From contig NZ_JACYTP010000004.1 in the NCBI RefSeq assembly GCF_014841115.1, forward strand, positions 124,001 to 188,000: a stretch of DNA of 64,000 nucleotides, in the 5' to 3' direction. Made by a program: the position numbers and the translations under genes. The notes below the pieces were generated by a model that did not search any database, had not been told where the DNA came from, and saw only the letters and a list, made by a program, of their open reading frames with translations. This DNA is from Photobacterium arenosum. GTDB taxonomy: Bacteria; Pseudomonadota; Gammaproteobacteria; Enterobacterales; Vibrionaceae. Shown here in pieces: positions 1-9,931 of this stretch (within the stretch, counting starts at the first letter, position 1; each line of letters starts with the position of its first letter).

Positions 1-722
1 TTACGCGCCAGACCCAAACCGCGTAACTCAGGCAGGAAGTACATCTTCTGCAGCTCGCAGATATTTTCTTCGCCTGCCAGCCTGGCGATACCGCCGCCTC
101 CGAGCACCCGGTGGCGGTGCTCAATAACCCAGTAAGCGTGCCCTTCGGGCTGGTAAACCTCACTCATGCTTTCTAAGGTGGGATCGGCTACGCCATATCC
201 CTTGTCTGCTGTCAGTCCGTATTCAGCAGAGACTTTTCGGATCACGGCCGCAATCGACGCATTGTCCAGTGGCGTCAGCGGACGAATCTCGTAGCTGTGC
301 TGTCTGCCCGCCATCACCATGGCTTTGCGGTACCGCTCCAGACTTTTGCCTAATTGTTCGATTTCATCTGCGTCCATTTGCGCCAGAAAGCCGTCGACTT
401 GCTGATTCAGTCTCTGGTGCAGTTCAGCCAGCCTGGACTGGCCTGCCGCGGTAAGGCTGGCAATCTGGCTGCGTTTGTCATCAGGGTGCGGATGGCTGAC
501 GATCAGCCCGCTGTTGCTCAGCACCGCCAGTGTGCGGCTGGCGTTGGATTTATCCACATTGAGCAGGGCGGCCATGTCGTTGACCGTGCAGGGATTCGCC
601 TCCAGTTCAATCAGGGCATGGGCCTGAACCGGGGTGAGATCCATGTTGCCACACTGGTTGTCGAGCATGCCGAGTTGACGCACAAGCTGACGGGATAACT
701 GGCGGAGTGTCTGGGCATCCAT
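1..722 (-). CDS. MarR-family regulator fused to GNAT acetyltransferase (3' end cut by window)
   Basis: The reading frame is open from an ATG at 722 to the window edge, giving 240 codons with no stop, so the C-terminus is missing. Residues about 1-150 form a MarR winged helix: the recognition region reads [19 protein letters not shown] and is followed by the usual wing, [10 protein letters not shown]. From about residue 160 a GNAT domain begins ([19 protein letters not shown]), and the last visible residues, ELRGLGLAR, are the acetyl-CoA pyrophosphate-binding loop. Such fusions are known in many proteobacteria, but their substrates are mostly unknown. A long palindrome just upstream of the start suggests autoregulation. 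The fold calls are secure. The acetylated target cannot be read from the sequence. Confidence 0.88.
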   Translation of the reverse strand, partial: MDAQTLRQLSRQLVRQLGMLDNQCGNMDLTPVQAHALIELEANPCTVNDMAALLNVDKSNASRTLAVLSNSGLIVSHPHPDDKRSQIASLTAAGQSRLAELHQRLNQQVDGFLAQMDADEIEQLGKSLERYRKAMVMAGRQHSYEIRPLTPLDNASIAAVIRKVSAEYGLTADKGYGVADPTLESMSEVYQPEGHAYWVIEHRHRVLGGGGIARLAGEENICELQKMYFLPELRGLGLAR

Positions 723-739
723 GTTGCTTTATCCATATT

Positions 740-777
740 GTTGTGATTTGCAACTAAATATAATTGCGAGCCACAAC
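740..777. promoter_or_regulatory. Palindromic operator upstream of marR-GNAT gene
   Basis: An imperfect inverted repeat is centred between 758 and 759. The outer arms are GTTGTG at 740-745 and CACAAC at 772-777. The inner arms TTGCAACTA and TAATTGCGA flank the AATA centre and agree at 7 of 9 positions. It overlaps the AT-rich promoter-like stretch of the minus-strand gene. Size and position fit a MarR dimer site for autorepression. This is inferred from symmetry and location only. Confidence 0.55.
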
Positions 778-806
778 TATGTCAACAGAGTACAAGTTAA
801 TGCAAA

Positions 807-1220
807 TTAATGGATGAGCGACTGATGCTGGCAGGATGAGAAAGCGGCGTGGTGCCGGCGCTGCTCTTTGCGCTGCCAGAAGGTTTCATGTACCAGATAA
901 GCCAGCGTATTGATCGACGGTTCGATCAGTGCCATAACACCGCCTATCATCCAGCTGCCGCTCAGTAAATACGCCACGCTGAAGGCCACACTGAAGTGGA
1001 TCACCGCAAAACTCAGGGTTTTATTGGCGGGTTTGCCAAAGCGGGACTGTTTCAGCATATGCCATTGCCAGGCTTTCTCGTGAAAATAAAAAGCCACAGT
1101 GTTGACCATAGGCTCAATCATGGCGATCAGGCTGCCGAGGATCACATCACCCGTCAGCAAATAGGCGATGCTGAAGGCAACGGTAAAGTGGATAGCAGCA
1201 AAGCTGAGTGTCTTTTTCAT
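807..1220 (-). CDS. Tandem DUF2061 membrane protein
   Basis: The protein has 137 residues built as two copies of one unit. The first copy, from residue 1, reads KKTLSFAAIHFTVAFSIAYLL, followed by IEPMVNTVAFYFHEKAW. The second, from about residue 66, reads NKTLSFAVIHFSVAFSVAYLL and is followed by IEPSINTLAYLVHETFW. Each copy carries two hydrophobic helices and ends with a conserved HE-x-W motif, which is the DUF2061 (putative membrane) pattern. Tandem copies are usual in this family. Its function is unknown. The gene lies alone, head to head with the yjgN-like gene, across about 280 bases of AT-rich intergenic DNA. Confidence 0.8.
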   Translation of the reverse strand: MKKTLSFAAIHFTVAFSIAYLLTGDVILGSLIAMIEPMVNTVAFYFHEKAWQWHMLKQSRFGKPANKTLSFAVIHFSVAFSVAYLLSGSWMIGGVMALIEPSINTLAYLVHETFWQRKEQRRHHAAFSSCQHQSLIH

Positions 1221-1500
1221 GGTAAAACCCTCTGTAGATGTTCTCAGTATGGGCGTGACCAGGTAATCAGTAAAAGCGTTTGATTCTATCCAATCAATAG
1301 TTAAATTCTATGATTTGATATTAATAAACATGAATAATGACTTATCGTCGCTTTATGATTGGGAGCGCTGTTTCAGAACCAAACAGTGCGCAAAAACTTT
1401 ATGCTGTTGGTTGCATTTGGTTGGTTTATATTGAAGATATACTTTTCCAGCAATGAGGCTGGATTGTTCACATTTTTTGCGAAGACTTAGGATAAAAACA

Positions 1501-2652
1501 ATGGAAAACAAGGTTAGGTTTCACGGCCAGGGGGGCGAATTTTTCGGTATCTGGATCGTGAATATTCTGCTCTCTGTCGTCACTCTTGGGATTTATTCTG
1601 CCTGGGCGAAAGTCCGCACCAAGAAATATTTTTACGGTAACACTGAGCTGGCGGGAGATAGGTTTGATTATCATGCCACACCGAAACAGATCCTGATTGG
1701 CCGTGTTATTGCCTCTGTCTGTGTGCTGGTGTGGTTTACCGCCAGCCATTTCATGCCGCTTTTCGCCCTGTTTCTGATGCTGGCCTTTTTTGGCATTTAT
1801 CCATTGCTGGCCCGCAATAATGCCCGCTTTGATGCCCGCATGAGCAGCTACCGCAATGTGCGTTTTAACTTTAACGGCTCGGTGAAAGGGGCGTATTGGG
1901 CCATGTTGGGATGTGGTTTGGTTTCCATGATTCCGCTGGTGATCCTGTTTGTGATCACTGCCATGGTATTTGATAAATCGCTGTTAGTCGGCGCGCTGTT
2001 TGCGTTACTGGCTGTTGCCGCTTATATCTATGTATTTGCTAATATCACGGCCACCATCACCCGCTATTTTGCCAATGGTTACCAGTATGGTGACCGTCAG
2101 TTTAGCGCTGAGATAGGGACAGGTTTCTTCGTGAAAACCACAGCGCTGGCGTCTTTGCTCGGATTAGGGCTGTTTGTGGCGCTGATCGGCGTGTTTGTGC
2201 TGGTGGCTGGCGTGGGGGCGGTGTCATCCATTGCCAGCGGGCAATTGGATAACCTGCAAGGCGGTTCGCTCTGGCCTTTCCTGGCAATATTTATCGTTTA
2301 TATAGGTATGTTGCTGGTGATGGTTGCCGTATCGGCATTTGTGAAAGCCCGCACCCGCAATTACACCTTTGCTCAGCTGAAAGCGGCCGGTGAGCCAGAG
2401 TATGGCTTTTCCTCTTCACTGAGAACGCCAGCTTTTGTCTGGCTGATTGTGTCGAATATCCTGATGCAACTGCTGACACTGGGACTGGCCCGTCCCTGGG
2501 CCATGGTGCGTACTCAGCGTTACCTGGCCGATAACACGGCTGTCATCGGTGATTTGTCTCTGCTTAACGTGACGGGCGAAGCCTTCGAGGGCGGTGCGGC
2601 CATTGCCGACGAAGTGGCTCAGGCCTTTGATGTCGGAGTAGGAATTGGATGA
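1501..2652 (+). CDS. YjgN / DUF898 family inner-membrane protein
   Basis: A 383-residue polytopic membrane protein of the DUF898 (YjgN) family. The N-terminus MENKVRFHGQGGEFFGIW and the motif TLGIYSAWAKVRTKKYFYGNT are diagnostic. A second related block near residue 325 reads LTLGLARPWAMVRTQRYL. Six or more hydrophobic segments are visible. An in-frame ATG lies 48 bases upstream at 1453. I prefer 1501 because AGGA precedes it and because the family starts there. The stop overlaps the start of the M48 protease gene (ATGA), so the two are translationally coupled. The function of YjgN is not established. Confidence 0.85.
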   Translation: MENKVRFHGQGGEFFGIWIVNILLSVVTLGIYSAWAKVRTKKYFYGNTELAGDRFDYHATPKQILIGRVIASVCVLVWFTASHFMPLFALFLMLAFFGIYPLLARNNARFDARMSSYRNVRFNFNGSVKGAYWAMLGCGLVSMIPLVILFVITAMVFDKSLLVGALFALLAVAAYIYVFANITATITRYFANGYQYGDRQFSAEIGTGFFVKTTALASLLGLGLFVALIGVFVLVAGVGAVSSIASGQLDNLQGGSLWPFLAIFIVYIGMLLVMVAVSAFVKARTRNYTFAQLKAAGEPEYGFSSSLRTPAFVWLIVSNILMQLLTLGLARPWAMVRTQRYLADNTAVIGDLSLLNVTGEAFEGGAAIADEVAQAFDVGVGIG

Positions 2653-3650
2653 TCATCAAAGGCTTCTGCCACCCGCCGCTCAGTTCTGAGCGGCGGGAAG
2701 CTGAGCTGGACTGCGGTCAGACGGGTCAGGTGACATTGCGCTGCGGCGAGCATATTGTCATGGCTGCCGTGGCCGAGCTGAAGATATCGCCGCCTTTGGG
2801 ATCTTTGCCTGCCAGCATTGATTTTGCGGATGGCTGGCAGTTTAAAGCTGCTCAGGAGAATGAGCTGGCTGACTGGGTTCGCCACAACGCGGTTCAGCCT
2901 CAGCGCTGGGTACACAGGCTGGAGCGAAACTGGCTGGCGATAGCGGCCAGCGCGGCGCTGGTGGCCGTATTGTGTCTGGGCGCTTATCGTTACGGTATTC
3001 CGGCCGCCAGTCATATGCTCACGCGTCTGCTGCCGCAAGCCGTGCCTGTGTATCTGGGTGAGCATGTCCTGGAGACGCTGGACGATCATATGCTGGCACC
3101 TTCTCAGCTTGATGCCCAGGAACAGTGGCAAATACAGGACAGGTTTGCCTTATTACAGGATAACCTGCCGCCGTTACCTTTTGAGCTGAAGATAGTGTTT
3201 CGATCCTGGCCGCATGGCCCGAATGCCTTTGCCCTGAGCGATGGCACAGTGATCGTGCTGGACTCACTGGTGGAAATGGCCACCACACCCGCCGAGCTGG
3301 ACAGTATTTTGTTGCATGAAGTCGGGCATGTGTATCATCAGCATGTGATGGAGTCTGTGGTGCAATCGGCGCTGATTTCTGTGGCCACCGCACTGATTGT
3401 CGGTGACAGCTCTGGGATGGCGGATATGCTGACCAGCACAGGCGTATTTGTTGCTTCCAGCGGATACTCGCGGGATGCCGAGCGCGAAGCGGATCAGTTT
3501 GCGGCCGAGCAGATGCGGAAAAACTATGGCACCACAGAACCGATGGCCGCCATGTTCAACCGTTTTATGGAACACTATGGCGACAGCGATTTACCTGAGT
3601 GGCTACAAAGTCACCCTGAGCTGGAGCAACGGGTTCAGGCCTTGAAATAG
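2649..3650 (+). CDS. Membrane-anchored M48-family zinc metalloprotease
   Basis: A protein of 333 residues. The zinc-binding helix HEVGH is at residues 223-227 and the third-ligand motif EREAD near 278-282, both standard for M48 (HtpX/Ste24-like) peptidases. The first about 90 residues are a soluble N-terminal region, which is unusual for the family. One clear membrane helix follows at about 95-113, and the catalytic domain lies after it. No signal peptide is evident, so the topology is probably N-in with the peptidase domain outside. The start overlaps the yjgN-like stop by 4 bases. The pairing suggests a shared membrane quality-control role, but that is inference. Confidence 0.85.
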   Translation: MIIKGFCHPPLSSERREAELDCGQTGQVTLRCGEHIVMAAVAELKISPPLGSLPASIDFADGWQFKAAQENELADWVRHNAVQPQRWVHRLERNWLAIAASAALVAVLCLGAYRYGIPAASHMLTRLLPQAVPVYLGEHVLETLDDHMLAPSQLDAQEQWQIQDRFALLQDNLPPLPFELKIVFRSWPHGPNAFALSDGTVIVLDSLVEMATTPAELDSILLHEVGHVYHQHVMESVVQSALISVATALIVGDSSGMADMLTSTGVFVASSGYSRDAEREADQFAAEQMRKNYGTTEPMAAMFNRFMEHYGDSDLPEWLQSHPELEQRVQALK

Positions 3651-3694
3651 TATCCATCCGATTCAGGCCGGAGATTCGGTTTAAAATTGTGGCA

Positions 3695-3730
3695 TAAAAA
3701 AGCGACCGATATCGGTCGCTTTTTTTTTTG
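3695..3730. terminator. Bidirectional intrinsic terminator
   Basis: A perfect 10-base inverted repeat AGCGACCGAT/ATCGGTCGCT (3701-3720) is flanked by A-runs and a T-run of ten. It serves the converging M48 protease gene and valS. Confidence 0.9.
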
Positions 3731-3750
3731 TCTGAAGCAATGGACATCGC

Positions 3751-6612
3751 TTACAGCGCTGCGATGGTCGCTTTCTGCTCTTCCAGTTTGATCAGGGTTT
3801 CTTTGTAACCTTCCAGCTTCTCGCGCTCTTTGGCCACCACGGCTTCCGGGGCTTTCGCCACGAAACCTTCATTGCCCAGTTTGCCCGCGATGCGTTTGAT
3901 TTCGCCCTGTGTCTTGGCCATTTCTTTGTCCAGACGCGCCAGCTCGGCGTCTTTGTCGATCAGGCCAGCCATCGGGATCATCAGGGTAGACTTGCCGACC
4001 AGTGCCGTGGCACAGGCTGGGGTTGCTTCGCCGTCTGCCAGCACCTGCAGGCTGTCCAGCTTCGCCAGCGCAACCAGTACGGCCTGATTTTGCTGCAGGC
4101 GGGCCGCGTCTTTGTCATCAGCGGCTTTGAGCATCACATTCAAACCTTTACTTGGTGCGATGTCGTACTCGGCGCGCAGGTTACGGATGCTGGTGATGAA
4201 TTGCTTCACCCACTCGATGTCAGCCAGTGCGTCCGCATTGAAGTTTGCGTCATCATACTGAGGCAGCGCCTGAGTCATGATGGTGTCGCCTTCTACGCCT
4301 TTCACCAGTGGTTTCACGCTCTGCCAGATGGTTTCCGTGATGTACGGGATCACCGGATGGGCCAGACGCAGAGTCTTCTCCAGCACAGTGATCAGAGTAC
4401 GGCGGGTCGCACGTTGCTGGGCTTCGCTGCCTTTCCACAGCACTGGCTTGGTCAGCTCCAGATACCAGTCACAGAACTGGTTCCAGATGAACTCGTAGAT
4501 CGTGTTGGCAGCCATGTCCAGACGGAAGTTTTCAATGTGGGCATTGAACTCTTTCGCGGCCAGCTCGAACTGCGACTCGATCCACTTGTCAGCCAGTGAG
4601 TATTCCAGCTCGGCACCGTCGGCAAAACCGCAATCCTGATCTTCGGTGTTCATCAGCACGTAGCGGCTGGCGTTCCACAGCTTGTTACAGAAGTTACGGT
4701 AACCTTCCAGGCGTTTCATGTCCCAGTTGATGTCACGGCCGGTGGACGCCATGGCGGCCAGGGTGAAACGCAGGGCATCGGTGCCGTAAGGTTCAATGCC
4801 GTTTTCGAACGTCTTGCGGGTATTCTTCTCGATCTTCGCCGCCAGCTGTGGCTGCATCATGTTGCCGGTACGTTTCTGTACCAGAGACTCCAGATCAATA
4901 CCGTCGATCATGTCGATCGGGTCCAGCACGTTACCTTTCGATTTCGACATTTTGTCGCCGTTCTCATCACGGATCAGACCGGTGACATAAACGGTTTTGA
5001 ACGGTACCTGGGCTTTGCCGTCTTCGTCTTTACAGAAGTGCATGGTCATCATGATCATGCGGGCAACCCAGAAGAAGATGATGTCGAAACCTGTCACCAG
5101 CACATCTGACGGGTGGAAGACTTTCAGATCGTCCGTCTGCTCCGGCCAGCCCTGGGTGCCGAAGGTCCACAGGGCAGAGGAGAACCAGGTGTCCAGCACG
5201 TCATTGTCTTGTTTCAGCACCACGACAGGGGCCAGGCTGTACTTCTCACGTACTTCTTCTTCGGTGCGGCCCACATAGACCTTACCGTCGTTGTCGTACC
5301 AGGCCGGGATGCGGTGACCCCACCACAGCTGACGGGAAATACACCAGTCCTGTACGTCGCGCATCCAGGAGAAGTACATGTTCTCGTACTGCTTAGGTAC
5401 GAATTTGATATCGCCGTCTTCAACCGCTTTCACCGCCGGTGCAGCCAGCGGGGCAGTGCGCACGTACCACTGGTCGGTCAGCATGGGTTCGATCACCACG
5501 CCACCACGGTCGCCGTAAGGGACGGTCAGGTCGTGATCTTTGACTTCATCCAGCAGACCCAGCTGATCGAACTCGGCCACGATGGCTTTACGCGCTTCGA
5601 ATCGTTCCATGCCCTGGTAGGCAGCCGGAAGGTCGGTGCTGTAAGCATCTGTGGGTTCGCCATTACTGTTAAAGACTTCAGCTTCGTTGCGGATGTTGGC
5701 ATCGAAGGTCAGGATGTTGATCATCGGCAGGCTGTGGCGTTTACCGACTTCGTAGTCGTTGAAATCGTGCGCCGGGGTGATTTTTACACAACCCGTGCCT
5801 TTTTCCATGTCGGCGTGTTCGTCACCGACAATAGGGATGCGACGATTAATGATTGGCAGCAGAATGTGCTGGCCGATCAGATCTTTGTAACGTGGATCTT
5901 CAGGGTTAACTGCAACGCCTGAATCACCCAGCATGGTTTCAGGACGGGTGGTAGCAACCACAATGTAGTCTTTACCGTCTGCGGTTTTGACACCGTCGGC
6001 CAGCGGGTAGCGGAAGTGCCACATGTGGCCTTTCTTGTCTTTGTTCTCGACTTCCAGATCCGAAATGGCGGTGTGCAGCTTAGGATCCCAGTTTACCAGG
6101 CGCTTGCCACGGTAAATCAGATCGTCTTCATACAGACGCACGAAGACTTCACGCACGGCGTTAGACAGCCCTTCGTCCATAGTGAAGCGTTCGCGATCCC
6201 AGTCAACAGAAGCACCCAGGCGGCGCAGCTGTTTGGTGATGGTGCCGCCGGATTCGCCTTTCCATTCCCAGATCTTGTCGATGAAGGCATCACGACCGTA
6301 ATCGTGCTTGGTTTTGCCTTCTTCTGCTGCGATCTTACGCTCCACAACCATTTGAGTCGCGATACCAGCGTGGTCAGTACCGACCTGCCACAGGGTGTTT
6401 TTGCCTTTCATGCGCTCACAGCGGATCAGGGTATCCATGATGGAATCCTGGAACGCGTGGCCCATGTGCAGGCTGCCCGTGACGTTTGGCGGTGGGATCA
6501 TGATGCTGTAGGCATCTTTCGTCGTGTCACCGTGAGGCTTGAAGTAACCTGCCTCTTCCCAGCGCTTATACAGCGCTTGTTCAATCGATTGTGGGTTGTA
6601 TGTCTTTTCCAT
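3751..6612 (-). CDS. valS: Valyl-tRNA synthetase
   Basis: The 953-residue protein matches the usual bacterial ValRS length. It charges tRNA-Val in the cytoplasm. The HIGH-type motif is [12 protein letters not shown] near residue 45 and the KMSKS loop is [10 protein letters not shown] near 555. The editing domain lies between them ([10 protein letters not shown] region). The C-terminus has the tRNA-binding coiled coil ([21 protein letters not shown]). The gene is last in a pepA-holC-valS run, 26 bases after holC. The short gaps suggest co-transcription, as in other gammaproteobacteria. The start [11 protein letters not shown] is the conserved one. Confidence 0.98.
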   Translation of the reverse strand: MEKTYNPQSIEQALYKRWEEAGYFKPHGDTTKDAYSIMIPPPNVTGSLHMGHAFQDSIMDTLIRCERMKGKNTLWQVGTDHAGIATQMVVERKIAAEEGKTKHDYGRDAFIDKIWEWKGESGGTITKQLRRLGASVDWDRERFTMDEGLSNAVREVFVRLYEDDLIYRGKRLVNWDPKLHTAISDLEVENKDKKGHMWHFRYPLADGVKTADGKDYIVVATTRPETMLGDSGVAVNPEDPRYKDLIGQHILLPIINRRIPIVGDEHADMEKGTGCVKITPAHDFNDYEVGKRHSLPMINILTFDANIRNEAEVFNSNGEPTDAYSTDLPAAYQGMERFEARKAIVAEFDQLGLLDEVKDHDLTVPYGDRGGVVIEPMLTDQWYVRTAPLAAPAVKAVEDGDIKFVPKQYENMYFSWMRDVQDWCISRQLWWGHRIPAWYDNDGKVYVGRTEEEVREKYSLAPVVVLKQDNDVLDTWFSSALWTFGTQGWPEQTDDLKVFHPSDVLVTGFDIIFFWVARMIMMTMHFCKDEDGKAQVPFKTVYVTGLIRDENGDKMSKSKGNVLDPIDMIDGIDLESLVQKRTGNMMQPQLAAKIEKNTRKTFENGIEPYGTDALRFTLAAMASTGRDINWDMKRLEGYRNFCNKLWNASRYVLMNTEDQDCGFADGAELEYSLADKWIESQFELAAKEFNAHIENFRLDMAANTIYEFIWNQFCDWYLELTKPVLWKGSEAQQRATRRTLITVLEKTLRLAHPVIPYITETIWQSVKPLVKGVEGDTIMTQALPQYDDANFNADALADIEWVKQFITSIRNLRAEYDIAPSKGLNVMLKAADDKDAARLQQNQAVLVALAKLDSLQVLADGEATPACATALVGKSTLMIPMAGLIDKDAELARLDKEMAKTQGEIKRIAGKLGNEGFVAKAPEAVVAKEREKLEGYKETLIKLEEQKATIAAL

Positions 6613-6638
6613 AGCGCTCTTGATGGATCTAGGTGGAA

Positions 6639-7079
6639 TTAGGGCGATTCAGGCGCAGGTGTGGTCTGCAATTGAATGCCTGCCAACCGGTACGCTTTAT
6701 AGCGTTCGCGGGCCTGCTGCTTGAGTTTTTCATCGCAAGGCACGAAGTCTACCACTTGTGCAAAGGTCACGGCAAAATTTGGTGCATCCTGACTGAGATT
6801 GATCAGTATTGCCCGGCGACCGCTGTGTCGCAGGCCGGGCCAGCCGATTTCAACCGGAGAACCCTGTCTGGGGCCTTCTCCAATCAGGTTGTGGGGCACG
6901 AAGTTGTCGGGATCTTGCTGCCAGAGGTATTCGTCCAGCCATTCGGCCTGCTCACGGGTTTCCGCCAGCAGGAACACAGACTGGCCTTGCTGATACCACC
7001 ATGCTGCTTGCTGACCGGCCAGTTTCAGCCTCGCCTCAGGTTCGGCGTCGTCAATGATATAAAAGGTAGCATGGCTCAT
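6639..7079 (-). CDS. holC: DNA polymerase III chi subunit
   Basis: A 146-residue protein, against about 147 in Escherichia coli. It carries the HolC pattern ATFYIIDD at the start, then a Q-rich helix ([34 protein letters not shown]), with [13 protein letters not shown] later. Chi links the clamp loader, through psi, to SSB at the replication fork. It lies between pepA (49 bases upstream) and valS (26 bases downstream), the order conserved in enterobacteria and vibrios. Confidence 0.95.
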   Translation of the reverse strand: MSHATFYIIDDAEPEARLKLAGQQAAWWYQQGQSVFLLAETREQAEWLDEYLWQQDPDNFVPHNLIGEGPRQGSPVEIGWPGLRHSGRRAILINLSQDAPNFAVTFAQVVDFVPCDEKLKQQARERYKAYRLAGIQLQTTPAPESP

Positions 7080-7128
7080 AATGTCTTATCCGAAAAAAGG
7101 GGCCGGCTGGCCCCTCTGTCGATGATGG

Positions 7129-8637
7129 TTAATCGAGGTTTTCCAGCCCGGCCCGGTTGAGCAGGAACTGGACCAGCAAAGGTACCGGACGTCCGGTGGC
7201 GCCTTTGTTTTTACCGCCTGTCCAGGCGGTCCCTGCGATGTCGAGGTGCGCCCAGTTATATTTCTTGGTGAAGCGCGACAGGAAGCACCCTGCGGTAATT
7301 GTGCCAGCGCCCGGTGTACCTATGTTGGCCAGATCCGCAAACGGGCTGGCCAGCTGTTCATGGTATTCATCGTTCATTGGCAGGCGCCATGCGCGGTCGC
7401 CGGCCTGCTCAGAGGCGTTGACCAGCTCATGCGCCAGCGGGTTATGGTTAGCCATCAGACCGCTGATGTGATTGCCCAGGGCCACTACGCAGGCGCCGGT
7501 CAGAGTGGCGACGTCAATCACGCACTCAGGCTCAAAGCGCTCAACGTAAGTCAGTGCGTCACACAATACCAGGCGGCCTTCGGCATCGGTATTGAGCACT
7601 TCCACGGTTTGCCCTGACATAGTGGTCAGGATGTCACCCGGACGGTAGGCATTGCCGCCCGGCATGTTTTCACAGCCTGCCAGCACGCCTATCACATTGA
7701 TGGGCAGATTCAGTTTCGCCAGTGAACGCATGGCACCGAATACGGTAGCCGCGCCACACATGTCGTATTTCATCTCGTCCATGTTGGCTGACGGCTTGAT
7801 GGAAATACCGCCTGAGTCAAACGTCAGACCTTTACCGACCAGCACCAGCGGCTTGGCATTAGGATCAGGGTGACCTTTGTACTCAATGATCGACATCATG
7901 GCTTCATTTTTCGAGCCCTGGCCCACGGCCAGATACGAGGTCATGCCCAGCTCTTTCATTTCCTGCTCGCCAATGATTTTGGTGCTGACGGTGTCGAAGT
8001 CGTCTGCCAGCCGGCGGGCCTGAGAGGCCAGGTAGGCCGGATTCGCCACGTTAGGCGGCATATTGCCCAGATCTTTCGCTGCGCGGACACCTGAAGCGAT
8101 CGCCAGACCATGGCTGATAGCACGTTCACCCAGTGACAGCTCGCGGCGTGTCGGGACATTGAAAACCAGCTTGCGCAGCGGGCGGCGGGTTTCCGGCTTG
8201 GTGCTCTTGAACTGGTTAAAGGTGTAGAGGCTGTCTTTGGTGGTCTCAACCGCCTGACGGACTTTCCAGTAAGTATCACGGCCTTTAACGTGCAGTTCAG
8301 TCAGGAAGCAGACGGCTTCCATTGACCCGGTTTCATTCAGCGTGCTAATAGTTTGCTTAATAATTTGTTTGTACTGGCGTTCATCCAGCTCGCGCTCTTT
8401 ACCACAGCCAACGAGTAAAACGCGCTCGGAAAGAACGTTCGGGACATGGTGAAGCAACAGCATCTGGCCAGGCTTTCCTTCCAGATCACCACGACGCAGC
8501 AGGGAACTTATGTAACCCTCGCTGATCTTATCCAGTTGTTCAGCAATTGGAGAGAGGCGGCGTGGTTCAAAGACGCCAACGACGATACAGGCACTGCGCT
8601 GTTTCTCGGGGCTACCACTTTTTACACTGAACTCCAT
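7129..8637 (-). CDS. pepA: Leucyl aminopeptidase A (M17) / DNA-binding regulator
   Basis: A protein of 502 residues, nearly identical in plan to E. coli PepA. It starts [21 protein letters not shown]. The metal-binding region [17 protein letters not shown] and the signature [10 protein letters not shown] carry the dimanganese ligands and the catalytic Lys and Arg. The hexameric enzyme removes N-terminal residues from peptides. The E. coli protein also binds DNA in Xer recombination and in carAB control. That second role is known for the family but not visible here. It is the first gene of the pepA-holC-valS run and diverges from lptF across 193 bases. Confidence 0.97.
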   Translation of the reverse strand: MEFSVKSGSPEKQRSACIVVGVFEPRRLSPIAEQLDKISEGYISSLLRRGDLEGKPGQMLLLHHVPNVLSERVLLVGCGKERELDERQYKQIIKQTISTLNETGSMEAVCFLTELHVKGRDTYWKVRQAVETTKDSLYTFNQFKSTKPETRRPLRKLVFNVPTRRELSLGERAISHGLAIASGVRAAKDLGNMPPNVANPAYLASQARRLADDFDTVSTKIIGEQEMKELGMTSYLAVGQGSKNEAMMSIIEYKGHPDPNAKPLVLVGKGLTFDSGGISIKPSANMDEMKYDMCGAATVFGAMRSLAKLNLPINVIGVLAGCENMPGGNAYRPGDILTTMSGQTVEVLNTDAEGRLVLCDALTYVERFEPECVIDVATLTGACVVALGNHISGLMANHNPLAHELVNASEQAGDRAWRLPMNDEYHEQLASPFADLANIGTPGAGTITAGCFLSRFTKKYNWAHLDIAGTAWTGGKNKGATGRPVPLLVQFLLNRAGLENLD

Positions 8638-8830
8638 GCGTACTCCTACATCCTATAAAGACAATTAGGGCTAAATGTTAGATAATACCGCACTTACTTG
8701 TTGGTTCTTGAATTCAGGTTAAGATCAAAGTGCAGGCTGACAGTTAGCCGAAAGATAAAAAAATAACTGATTTACCGGAAAATTATAGTGATTCCAGCAA
8801 AAAAACAAGTTTTCTATGGGTATATAACGC

Positions 8831-9931
8831 GTGATTATTGTTCGTTATTTGACACGTGAGACAATCAAGAGCCAGGTAGCGGTCCTTTTTGTATTGTTTC
8901 TTATCTTTATCAGTCAGAAGTTTATCCGCATTCTGGCTGATGCGACAGACGGATCCATTCCTGGTGATCTGGTGCTGACTCTGATGGGGCTTTATATGCC
9001 CTCAATGGCGATGCTGATGCTGCCGTTGAGTTTATATATTGGGATCCTGCTCACTTTCGGACGATTATATGCCGAAAGTGAAATCACGGTAATGAATGCA
9101 ACCGGTATCGGGAACACCTTCCTGATCCGGGCGGCATTGTGGCTGGCGATTATCACAGGGGCCATTGCGGCGTTCAATGCGCTGTGGCTGGCTCCCTGGA
9201 GTGCCGAAAAAGAAACTCAGGTCATGGAGAAAGTGGAAGCAGACTCAGGTCTGGATCTGCTGGTGAAAGGCCAGTTTCAGGGCGCGCCGGATGGCCGTGG
9301 CGTGGTGTTCGTCGATGATATTTCTGACAAGGGCAGCAAGCTGCACCGGGTATTCGTCGCACAGCCGACCGCCAGTGACACATTGCGTCCCAGTGTGATG
9401 TTTGCCAACAGCGGTACTGTGGATGTACTCAAAGATGGCCGCCAGGTTCTCGATCTGCAGGATGGCGTCCGCTATGAGGGACTGCCGACCCGTTTGGACT
9501 ATTCCATCACGGCTTTTGATAATTATCAGGCGGTGATTGGCCAGCGTGCAGTCAAAGAAAAAGATCGTGACTGGGATGCATTGCCAACCCTGGCCCTGAT
9601 GCAGCGGCCAGAACTGGCGGCCCAGGCCGAATTCCAGTGGCGGATGTCCCTGGTGATCTGTATCCCGCTGCTGACCATGGTGGTGGTGCCTTTATCGGCA
9701 GTGAATCCGCGGCAGGGGCGCTTTGCCAAACTGGTGCCTGCGGTGCTGATCTATCTTTGTTATTTCCTGGCGATCAGCGCGGCGAAATCGGCGGTGGAAG
9801 ATGGTGGGCTGCCGGTCGGTGTCGGATTGTGGAGTATTAATATTGTCATGCTGTTAGTGGCGATTGGGCTCAACAGCTGGGACTCGCTGCCAATGCGACA
9901 ATTCAGAGACAAATTCCGGAGACGCGGCTGA
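8831..9931 (+). CDS. lptF: LPS export ABC transporter permease LptF
   Basis: A 366-residue inner-membrane permease of the Lpt bridge. With LptG and LptB it extracts lipopolysaccharide for transport to the outer membrane. The start is GTG at 8831. No good Shine-Dalgarno precedes it, but the N-terminus (MIIVRYLTRETIKSQ) aligns from the first residue with known LptF. There are six membrane helices, three before and three after a large periplasmic beta-jellyroll domain (about residues 130-260). ESEITVMNATGIG is the conserved coupling-helix region. The stop overlaps the lptG start by one base (TGATG). Confidence 0.96.
   Translation: MIIVRYLTRETIKSQVAVLFVLFLIFISQKFIRILADATDGSIPGDLVLTLMGLYMPSMAMLMLPLSLYIGILLTFGRLYAESEITVMNATGIGNTFLIRAALWLAIITGAIAAFNALWLAPWSAEKETQVMEKVEADSGLDLLVKGQFQGAPDGRGVVFVDDISDKGSKLHRVFVAQPTASDTLRPSVMFANSGTVDVLKDGRQVLDLQDGVRYEGLPTRLDYSITAFDNYQAVIGQRAVKEKDRDWDALPTLALMQRPELAAQAEFQWRMSLVICIPLLTMVVVPLSAVNPRQGRFAKLVPAVLIYLCYFLAISAAKSAVEDGGLPVGVGLWSINIVMLLVAIGLNSWDSLPMRQFRDKFRRRG

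Noticed and set aside
5113-5922. 269-codon plus-strand frame inside valS
   Set aside because: Antisense to conserved ValRS sequence, with no recognisable motif.
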